Of a stretch of DNA of 5,503 nucleotides, positions 1 to 5,503 are shown one piece after another (the first letter of the stretch is position 1; every line of letters starts with the position of its first letter). The position numbers and the translations under genes are program-made. Below the pieces are notes generated by a model. It did not search any database. It was not told the DNA's origin and saw only the letters and a program-made list of their open reading frames with translations. Source of the DNA: Gemmataceae bacterium (lineage in GTDB: Bacteria; Planctomycetota; Planctomycetia; Gemmatales; Gemmataceae); NCBI GenBank assembly GCA_025056835.1, contig JANWVS010000176.1:1-5503 (forward strand), written 5' to 3'.

Positions 1-396
1 ATCGTCGACAATTGCTGCATGCAACTCGTTTCGAAACCGCACCAGTTCGACGTTCTCGCCATGGGCAACCTTTATGGCGACATCGTCAGCGACTTGGCCG
101 CAGGAATTGTCGGCGGAATCAGCGCGACGCATGGCATCAACGTCGGGCCGGGCGTCATGGTCTTCGAGGCATTTCACGGCGGTCGACGCGAGAGCATCGG
201 CCCCGATCGCGCCAATCCGTTGCCGCTGTTGCTGCCGGCCGTCGACTTACTTCATGCTGTGGGCCACGGCGATGCGGCCCGGCGCATCTTGGCCGCTGTG
301 GAACAGGTACTTTCGGTTGGTAAAGTGCGGACCGCTGACTTGGGAGGCACAGCAACGACGACGGCCATGGCCGACGCCATTGTGGCTGCTTTGTAG
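1..396 (+). CDS. Isocitrate/isopropylmalate dehydrogenase family protein, C-terminal part (5' end outside window)
   Basis: This is the last 131 codons of a beta-decarboxylating dehydrogenase. The frame is open from base 1 and ends at TAG 394-396, so the start lies upstream. Enzymes of this family oxidise and decarboxylate isocitrate, 3-isopropylmalate or related 2-hydroxy acids with NAD(P)+ and Mg2+/Mn2+ in the cytosol. Visible in the fragment: IVDNCCMQLV (residues 1-10), whose D3 matches a family metal/substrate Asp; NLYGDIVSDLAAG (23-35), with the two metal-binding Asp D27 and D31; and the C-terminal VRTADLGGTATT (109-120). VDN-CMQLV and the LGGTATT ending look more like NAD-type isocitrate dehydrogenases than LeuB, but the substrate cannot be fixed from this half. 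The cofactor loop reads HGGRRESIG (59-67) instead of the usual HG(T/S)AP pattern. A possible terminator follows, so it is probably the last gene of its own unit. The family call is firm; the exact enzyme is not. Confidence 0.9.
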   Translation: MVDNCCMQLVSKPHQFDVLAMGNLYGDIVSDLAAGIVGGISATHGINVGPGVMVFEAFHGGRRESIGPDRANPLPLLLPAVDLLHAVGHGDAARRILAAVEQVLSVGKVRTADLGGTATTTAMADAIVAAL

Positions 397-402
397 GTAA
401 CA

Positions 403-424
403 CCATCGCCACGGCATGGCTTTT
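403..424 (+). terminator. Possible Rho-independent terminator after the dehydrogenase gene
   Basis: CCAT (403-406) pairs with ATGG (416-419). After a bulged C407, GC (408-409) pairs with GC (414-415), leaving a four-base loop. TTTT (421-424) follows after one C. The stem is short and the T run is only four bases, so this is a weak candidate. It lies just after the dehydrogenase stop and before a good promoter, where a terminator would be expected. Confidence 0.35.
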
Positions 425-450
425 CGGGTTAACTCCGTCGTCACCAACAC

Positions 451-480
451 TTGACACTAATTCTGTTGAAGCAGTACACT
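451..480 (+). promoter_or_regulatory. Sigma70-type promoter for the metallophosphoesterase (possibly the downstream genes too)
   Basis: A perfect -35 hexamer TTGACA (451-456) is followed after 18 bp by TACACT (475-480), which matches four of six bases of the -10 consensus TATAAT. Transcription would begin near 486-488. That gives a leader of about 25 nt holding the ribosome binding site before GTG 511. The site lies in an AT-richer pocket of the only clear gap before the gene. The same TTG could formally open a longer reading frame, but its use as the -35 box argues against that. Confidence 0.6.
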
Positions 481-493
481 GCACCTAGGGGTA

Positions 494-500
494 GCGGGAG
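494..500 (+). promoter_or_regulatory. Ribosome binding site that supports the GTG start at 511
   Basis: GCGGGAG contains a GGGAG Shine-Dalgarno core ending 10 bases before GTG 511. It is the only purine-rich SD-like run close to a start codon in this leader. It supports GTG 511 over the in-frame TTG at 451, which would add 20 residues (beginning [10 protein letters not shown]) ahead of the conserved phosphoesterase N-terminus. Confidence 0.55.
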
Positions 501-510
501 ATTTGTTCAC

Positions 511-1272
511 GTGAAAGCGCTCATCAGCGACATCCACAGCAACTACGAAGCGCTTCAGGCTGTGCTGGCAGACATCGAATACCACAACGTCTCCGAGATT
601 TATTGCCTGGGCGATATCATCGGCTACGGTCCCAATCCACGCGAATGCATCGACGCCGTTCGGCGGTGCAAGGTCGTCTTGCTGGGTAATCACGACCAGG
701 GAGCGATGTTTGATCCCGATGGCTTTAATCCGCCGGCAGAACGGGCCATTTTCTGGACGCGCGCTCAGCTCGAGTCGCCGGCAGAAAATCGGCAAATTAA
801 GGAAGAGCGCTGGGAATTTCTCGCCGAGCGGCCGCGCGTACACAAAGAAAACGGTTTTCTCTACGTCCACGGATCGGCCCGCAACCCTCTCAATGAATAC
901 GTGTTTCCCGAGGACATTTACAACCAAAGAAAGATGGATCGGATCTTCGCCTTGATTGAGCGGTATTGTTTCCAAGGCCACACCCATGTGCCCGGCGTCT
1001 TCACCGAAAATCCCCAAGAAGATCTTTATCAGTTTCAGTCGCCTGAGGACCTCAATTATGAATTTCGCCTCGACGCGCGCAAGGCCATGATCAACGTCGG
1101 CTCTGTGGGACAGCCGCGCGATGGCGATTGGCGTGCTTGCTACGTGCTTCTCGACGACGATACGGTCTACTTCCGGCGCGTCGAATACGATATCGAAACC
1201 ACCATTCGCAAGATTCATGCCATACCTGAACTAGACAATTTCCTCGGCGACCGGCTGCGGGACGGACGGTAA
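511..1272 (+). CDS. Metallophosphoesterase (calcineurin-like, YfcE/Metallophos_2-type)
   Basis: This is a 253-residue two-metal phosphoesterase, probably cytosolic, with no signal peptide or membrane segment. All family blocks are present in order: DIHSN (7-11, metal ligands D7 and H9), [10 protein letters not shown] (34-43, bridging D35), GNHD (59-62, N60 and catalytic H61), VHGS (119-122, H120) and GHTHVPG (156-162, H157 and H159). The active site therefore looks complete. The length is typical of the small single-domain group that includes phosphodiesterases and diadenosine tetraphosphatase-like enzymes. After the core, about 90 residues contain [13 protein letters not shown], a C-terminal block common in this group. 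The substrate cannot be told from sequence. GTG 511 is chosen because the conserved motif starts within seven codons, GGGAG lies 10 bases upstream, and a longer frame would run through the -35 box. It is the first gene after a likely promoter and stands 157 bp before yidC. Confidence 0.92.
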   Translation: MKALISDIHSNYEALQAVLADIEYHNVSEIYCLGDIIGYGPNPRECIDAVRRCKVVLLGNHDQGAMFDPDGFNPPAERAIFWTRAQLESPAENRQIKEERWEFLAERPRVHKENGFLYVHGSARNPLNEYVFPEDIYNQRKMDRIFALIERYCFQGHTHVPGVFTENPQEDLYQFQSPEDLNYEFRLDARKAMINVGSVGQPRDGDWRACYVLLDDDTVYFRRVEYDIETTIRKIHAIPELDNFLGDRLRDGR

Positions 1273-1413
1273 GTCGCGGAGAGTCATGGTTGGGCTGGCC
1301 GGCTCAAATCAAGCGGCCCATGCGACGGCCGAGGAAACCGTCGTTGCCGTGGCGGTACGTGCCTTTCAATCGGTCGCTGCGCGCCGTATCCTAAATCAAG
1401 AAGTTTGGACATC

Positions 1414-1418
1414 GGGAG
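1414..1418 (+). promoter_or_regulatory. Candidate ribosome binding site for yidC
   Basis: GGGAG ends 11 bases before ATG 1430, nearly the same spacing as the SD of the upstream gene (10 bases). A GGGG run at 1424-1427 is too close to the start to act well. This site supports ATG 1430. The alternative ATG at 1286 has GGAGAG (1278-1283) only two bases before it, which is cramped. Confidence 0.4.
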
Positions 1419-1429
1419 CCGTTGGGGCC

Positions 1430-3814
1430 ATGGCGAAGAATTACGCCGCTTTCATCGTCGTGAGTATTTTCATCTCGCTGGGTTGGATTTGGTTTCAGAA
1501 CCGCCAACAACAGCAGCGTTTCGAGGCCCTCAAGCAAGCCAAGGCCGGCCTGACGAAACAGGTGTTAGAAAAGAAGAACAGCGGCAACAACAAAGCACCG
1601 AAAAACGACGCCGGCAAAGGAAAAATCCCAACCGACTCCAAGGCCGAGCCCAATCCCAAAACCAAGCAACCGCCCGCCGAGCCAGATCCAGAACCACCGC
1701 TGAAAGTGGTGACGCTCGGCAGCGACTCAACTTACCTTCGTGCTGATTTGACAACGCGCGGCGCCGGCGTGCAAAAGCTCGTGCTGACTCGATTCAAGGC
1801 TGCCGATTACCTCGGGCGGCCAACCGATCGTGAGTTGGAACTCATCCAAGAAGACAGCATCACACCCTCGTTCTTGATGTATCACTATCCAACACATGAG
1901 CACGACCATCCGGTCTTACCGTTGGGACAAAAAAACTGGCATTTTGAAGGGCAAACAAAGAACGACGACGGCGTCGAAGAGGCTCGCTTTTCCACACGTA
2001 TCCCAGGCCAGGAAGACGTCAAGATCGTGAAGACCTATCGCCTCGGTCCTCAGGATTATCACTTGACCTTGCGTCTGGACTTCGAACGCGATAAGGGCGA
2101 CGACGCCAAAGAACTCTTGCTGCGCTATCAGCTTGCCGGCGCGCACGGACTTCCCGTCGAGGGCGAATGGTACACCACCACTTTCCGACGCGCCCTGATT
2201 GGCTGGCTGGACGATCGCAACTATCTGTACCGGGAATTAGAAAACGAAGACGCCTATCGTATCAGTTACATGGCGGGCGGCAAAAGGGTGCCGGCGCAGA
2301 CCAGCGACAAGGATTTGATTCTTTACGGCGGCGTGGCCACGCAATATTTTGCGTCCATGATCGTCGTCGACGATAAGCAGCCCGATCGCTCCTACCAAGG
2401 CAACGAGCGCCGCCAAATCCTCGAGTGGGCCCGGCCGACGCTGGAAACCGTCGAGCAGCGCGGCCACATTGCCGAAGTTCGCGACGACGCGCTCGAGTTG
2501 TTCGAGAGCGATACCAAAAAAACACGGAGCTATGTCCTGTTGCCCCGCGTCAAGGCCCACCTCCGGGATGCCCGCTTCAAGAAAAACGATGCGGTCATGG
2601 TGAGCTACTACTCGACCCCTGACGATCGCCGAGTAGCCACGTGGATCCGCCCAAGCCATGCCCGTCGCGAATACATCGACGACATCACCGTCCGCGTCAA
2701 CAGTAAACCGCTTTTGCTGCCGCCCGGAGGTAAAGTTTCACACCAATTTCTGTTGTATCATGGTCCCGTCAAGGTCGGCCTGCTTCGTCAGTTTTCCGGC
2801 GACAAGGCAGTCGCCAGCGCTTTAATCGATCGGTATGCCGACACGCTCCAACTCGCCACCCTTACTGACTATCGCTCTCCCGGTCCCCTCGGACGGTTTT
2901 CGCAGGCAATACGGCTAACCGACCTGATCATCGCTTGCACGCGTCTGATGCACTGGCTGCTGTACTGGCTCAGCGTGATGGTTTTCGGTAGTCAAGGGAT
3001 TGCCATCTTGTTGTTGACCGTCCTCGTACGCGGCATGATGTTCCCCATCAGCAAAAAACAAGCGATCTTCAGCATCAAAATGCAGGAAATGGCGCCCGAG
3101 TTGAAAAAATTGGCCGAGCAATACAAGGACGATCCGCGCGGTCGCATGGAAGCCCAGTCGAAATTGTATAAAAAACACGGCGTCAACCCGTTCAGCGGTT
3201 GCCTGCCGATGTTCCTGCAACTGCCGATCTTCCTCGGACTCTACTTCGCGCTGCAAGAGAGCATCAGTTTTCGTCTGGCGGGCTTTCTTTGGATCGAGAA
3301 CCTCGCCGCACCCGACATGCTGTTGTGGTGGTCCGAGTCCATTCCGATTATCAGTAGTCCTGACAATCAGAGCGGCCTCAGCCGCGGCCTGCTCGAAAGT
3401 ATCCTCGGCATGTTTTATTTGGGGCCGTACCTCAACATTCTGCCGATTTTCGCGGTGGCACTCATGGTGGTCCAGCAAAAGTTGATGGTGCCGCCACCAG
3501 TGGACGAACAGCAAGCGATGCAGCAAAAGATGATGAAGTACATGATGATCTTGATCGGCATCATGTTTTACAAAGTGGCCTCCGGCTTGTGCATTTACTT
3601 CATCGCTAGCAGTGCTTGGGGTATGGCCGAGCGCAAGCTGCTGCCCAAGCGGCCGCAAACAAGCGCGCCGGCTGTCCCGCCGTCGACGGCCAGCGGCAAA
3701 GCACCTCCCAAGCGCGGCAAAGCACGTGAACCGGCCAAACGCGAAGGCAGCGCGGCGATGACCAAAGTCAAGGAATGGTGGAGAGAACTATTGAAAGAAG
3801 CTCAGAAAAAGTGA
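1430..3814 (+). CDS. yidC: Membrane protein insertase YidC (Oxa1 family)
   Basis: YidC inserts and folds inner-membrane proteins, alone or with SecYEG. This 794-residue form follows the Gram-negative plan. TM1 spans about residues 6-22. A Lys/Pro/Gln-rich linker follows (about 23-90), then a large periplasmic P1 domain (about 92-455) opening with VTLGS, and then the conserved Oxa1 core. Core landmarks are LLLTVLVRGMMFP (527-539) with R534, matching the E. coli groove arginine R366; the cytoplasmic hairpin (about 540-585); NPFSGCLPMFLQLPIF (586-601); a TM near 667-686; and a last TM near 704-726. The tail (735-794) is strongly basic, as expected for ribosome contact. It is much longer than E. 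coli YidC (548), mainly from the linker, P1 and tail. ATG 1430 is chosen because it puts TM1 at the N-terminus with an SD-like GGGAG upstream. The in-frame ATG at 1286 would add 48 residues with no YidC character. The vWA gene starts three bases after the stop. Confidence 0.96.
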   Translation: MAKNYAAFIVVSIFISLGWIWFQNRQQQQRFEALKQAKAGLTKQVLEKKNSGNNKAPKNDAGKGKIPTDSKAEPNPKTKQPPAEPDPEPPLKVVTLGSDSTYLRADLTTRGAGVQKLVLTRFKAADYLGRPTDRELELIQEDSITPSFLMYHYPTHEHDHPVLPLGQKNWHFEGQTKNDDGVEEARFSTRIPGQEDVKIVKTYRLGPQDYHLTLRLDFERDKGDDAKELLLRYQLAGAHGLPVEGEWYTTTFRRALIGWLDDRNYLYRELENEDAYRISYMAGGKRVPAQTSDKDLILYGGVATQYFASMIVVDDKQPDRSYQGNERRQILEWARPTLETVEQRGHIAEVRDDALELFESDTKKTRSYVLLPRVKAHLRDARFKKNDAVMVSYYSTPDDRRVATWIRPSHARREYIDDITVRVNSKPLLLPPGGKVSHQFLLYHGPVKVGLLRQFSGDKAVASALIDRYADTLQLATLTDYRSPGPLGRFSQAIRLTDLIIACTRLMHWLLYWLSVMVFGSQGIAILLLTVLVRGMMFPISKKQAIFSIKMQEMAPELKKLAEQYKDDPRGRMEAQSKLYKKHGVNPFSGCLPMFLQLPIFLGLYFALQESISFRLAGFLWIENLAAPDMLLWWSESIPIISSPDNQSGLSRGLLESILGMFYLGPYLNILPIFAVALMVVQQKLMVPPPVDEQQAMQQKMMKYMMILIGIMFYKVASGLCIYFIASSAWGMAERKLLPKRPQTSAPAVPPSTASGKAPPKRGKAREPAKREGSAAMTKVKEWWRELLKEAQKK

Positions 3815-3817
3815 CCT

Positions 3818-5491
3818 ATGCGCGGCCATCCCCTTTTGTTCGGACTTTTCCTTTCCCTGCTGACGCTGCCGTTGGCTGCCCAGCAGCCGTTGCCGTACCG
3901 CATCGAGTTCAACCCGACGCAAGACGTGAAATTGCTCGACTACGACGAGAATAAGAATCCGGGGTTGTTCGTAAATGTCCGCTTCACGATCACCTTGGAA
4001 GGCAACCAGTTCGCCGATCTGCCCGGTGTCGATTACAAGATTGTGATCGAGGAAGACGGCCGCGAGTTAGGCCGGGTCGACGTGCCCAAGCCCAAGCAAG
4101 TCGAGGAACTCAGCGCCATGCTGGTGATCGACACCAGCGGCAGCATGGCCGAGGGCAATCGCATGGTCCAGGCCAAAACGGCGGCCCAGGAGTTTATCCA
4201 ACGCTTGCCGACTCGAGCCGATTGCGGCCTTATCCTCTTCGATCACGAAATCCGCGAGCCGACGCTCGTGCCGACCAAAGACCGGCCGCCTTTGCTGGAA
4301 CGCATTGCCGCGGCGACACCCCGCGGTGGCACGGCCTACTTGGACGCCACCGATCGAGCGATCGAAATTTTGGCGAAGACGCCGCCCGGGCGCGAGCGCG
4401 CCGTCGTCTTGATGACCGACGGCGTCGATCTGAACAGCACTCGACCGCTGGCGCTGGTGATGGATCATGCCCGGCGACATAAGGTCCGCGTCCACACCAT
4501 TGGCATCGGCGAGCCTGGGAAATTCGAACCGGTGCGAACCGTTCTGGTGCTCGATCATTCCGGCAGCATGAAGCCGCCGGCCGACGACGTGGACAAGATT
4601 TCAAAAATGGAGGCGCTCCACCGGGCCGCCAAACGGTTCGTGACCATTATGCCGACGTCGGGGTTCGCCACGATCATCCCTTTCAGCAGTGAAGTAAGTC
4701 GTCCCCGACCGTTTACGAATGATAAGGAAGATCTCATTAATCGCATCAGTAAACTGCAACCCAGCGGCGAAACAGCGCTGTTCGATGCGGTCTACGCCGC
4801 CGTGGGCACCTTGGAAGCCGACGGCTCGCCCGGCCGCCGTTCGGTCGTGGCCATGACCGACGGTATTGACAACAGCAGCCGCCGGCGGGTCGACGAAGTG
4901 ATCGAGCGCGCTCAAGAAGCCAAGATCAAGCTCTACTTACTCGGCTTTGGCCGGCCCGGCGAACTGGATGCCAAGACGATGGAACACATGGCTCGAGCTA
5001 CGGACGGCCGCTATTATCACGCAAAAAACGAAAAAGACTTACTGCAAATCTTTGAGAGCCTCTCGATCAAACTCCATGACGACGGCATCGACGAACCAGC
5101 CCTTCGCAGCCTCGCGGAGCAGACAGGAGGGAAATACTATCACGTCAAGGATGCCGATCAATTGCGTCTCATCCTCGAGCAGGTTTCCGAGTCGCTTGCC
5201 AAGCAGTACGAAGTCACCGTGCGCAGCAAGCAGGAGAAGCGAGACGGCACGATCCGCAAAATCTCCTTGAAACTCGTTCGCCGCAGCGACGGCGCGGCCT
5301 CCACGGCCGCTGGCGGCACGGTTCAGGCTGTCGAGGAAACGGTCACGTCGCACGAAAGCGGCGTTCAGGTCAGCGGTGTGGTCGTCGCCGACTTGAATCA
5401 TCTCGTCTATTTATTCCTGTTGCTGGCGCTTACGTTCTTGATTGCGCTGCCCGCGGTTCTGCGCCGTCTGGCCGGCAGCAGTGGCAGTTGA
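3818..5491 (+). CDS. Secreted, membrane-anchored protein with two von Willebrand A domains (apparently nested)
   Basis: This 557-residue protein has a signal peptide (1-21, hydrophobic 6-19, likely cleavage AA|QQ), a beta-rich N-terminal region (about 22-95), two vWA domains, a tail and one C-terminal membrane segment (about 529-548) followed by RR. It should face the periplasm. Both vWA domains keep all five MIDAS residues. Domain 1 has DTSGSM (105-110), T172 in RGGTAYLD and D201 in MTDGVD. Domain 2 has DHSGSM (246-251), T319 in SGETALFD and D348 in MTDGID. Metal-dependent protein binding is therefore plausible for each. Domain 1 stops at IGIGEPG (228-234) without its last strand and helix. 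Two strand-helix tails follow domain 2 (384-419 and 425-460), suggesting domain 2 (about 237-424) is inserted in domain 1. The start is three bases after the yidC stop with no good SD close by, so translation is probably coupled. The layout (signal peptide, vWA, C-terminal TM) recalls BatA-like proteins, but no Bat or MoxR partner is visible. The binding partner is unknown. Confidence 0.9.
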   Translation: MRGHPLLFGLFLSLLTLPLAAQQPLPYRIEFNPTQDVKLLDYDENKNPGLFVNVRFTITLEGNQFADLPGVDYKIVIEEDGRELGRVDVPKPKQVEELSAMLVIDTSGSMAEGNRMVQAKTAAQEFIQRLPTRADCGLILFDHEIREPTLVPTKDRPPLLERIAAATPRGGTAYLDATDRAIEILAKTPPGRERAVVLMTDGVDLNSTRPLALVMDHARRHKVRVHTIGIGEPGKFEPVRTVLVLDHSGSMKPPADDVDKISKMEALHRAAKRFVTIMPTSGFATIIPFSSEVSRPRPFTNDKEDLINRISKLQPSGETALFDAVYAAVGTLEADGSPGRRSVVAMTDGIDNSSRRRVDEVIERAQEAKIKLYLLGFGRPGELDAKTMEHMARATDGRYYHAKNEKDLLQIFESLSIKLHDDGIDEPALRSLAEQTGGKYYHVKDADQLRLILEQVSESLAKQYEVTVRSKQEKRDGTIRKISLKLVRRSDGAASTAAGGTVQAVEETVTSHESGVQVSGVVVADLNHLVYLFLLLALTFLIALPAVLRRLAGSSGS

Positions 5492-5503
5492 ACAGCGCGT
5501 TGT

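Noticed and set aside
451..510. TTG start at 451 for the metallophosphoesterase
   Set aside because: It would add 20 residues before the conserved N-terminal strand, has no ribosome site upstream, and coincides with the TTGACA promoter element.
457..1218. A 253-codon reading frame on the minus strand, opposite the metallophosphoesterase
   Set aside because: It is a codon-aligned mirror of a strongly supported gene. The plus strand carries every phosphoesterase motif, while the antisense product has no recognisable domain. GC-biased third positions commonly leave such frames open.
1364..1392. Possible yidC promoter TTTCAA-17-TATCCT
   Set aside because: The -35 element matches only three of six bases and the -10 only four of six. 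In a 157-bp gap this is close to chance.
2915..3658. A 247-codon minus-strand frame opposite the YidC core
   Set aside because: The product is rich in His and Gln, which is typical of reading the reverse complement of a membrane-protein gene. The plus strand encodes the conserved Oxa1 core.
4067..4558. Minus-strand frames opposite the vWA gene (including 4230-4604)
   Set aside because: The products are low in complexity or Arg-rich with no domain. The plus strand has two intact MIDAS sets across the same bases.
4526..5089. Recent gene duplication creating the two vWA domains
   Set aside because: Outside the MIDAS motifs the two domains differ widely in protein sequence, and I see no long DNA identity. 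Any duplication or insertion is old.
5492..5503. Terminator or start of another gene after the vWA stop
   Set aside because: Only 12 bases remain, with no hairpin, T run or start codon that could be judged.

Overview
The window reads as ordinary bacterial chromosome with moderately high GC and four plus-strand genes packed into 5.5 kb. I found no RNA gene, mobile element, CRISPR array or long repeat. A planctomycete source (Pirellulales-like) is my best guess. It rests on the very long YidC, whose periplasmic domain opens with a VTLGS...NRGA-type segment, and on the style of the secreted double von Willebrand A (vWA) protein. No marker gene proves it.

Layout. Positions 1-396 hold the C-terminal part of an isocitrate/isopropylmalate dehydrogenase-family enzyme, cut by the window edge. 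Positions 397-510 form a 114-bp gap that looks like a real transcription boundary: a bulged hairpin followed by TTTT (403-424), then a sigma70-like promoter, TTGACA-18-TACACT (451-480), then a Shine-Dalgarno sequence. A calcineurin-type metallophosphoesterase follows (511-1272), starting at GTG. A 157-bp stretch (1273-1429) separates it from yidC (1430-3814), the inner-membrane protein insertase. Three bases after the yidC stop, a secreted, membrane-anchored protein with two vWA domains begins (3818-5491). Only 12 bases follow it.

How the genes fit together. The last three genes probably form one transcription unit started by the 451-480 promoter. yidC and the vWA gene are the tightest pair and look translationally coupled. 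YidC inserts membrane proteins, and the vWA protein is itself exported and held by one C-terminal membrane segment, so both act at the cytoplasmic membrane. The metallophosphoesterase is probably cytosolic and its substrate cannot be read from the sequence. The dehydrogenase fragment belongs to central or amino-acid metabolism and appears to be a separate upstream unit.

The most interesting object is the vWA protein. Both vWA domains keep a complete metal-binding (MIDAS) set. The C-terminal strand-helix piece of the first domain is missing where it should be and appears instead after the second domain. The simplest reading is one vWA domain nested inside another.
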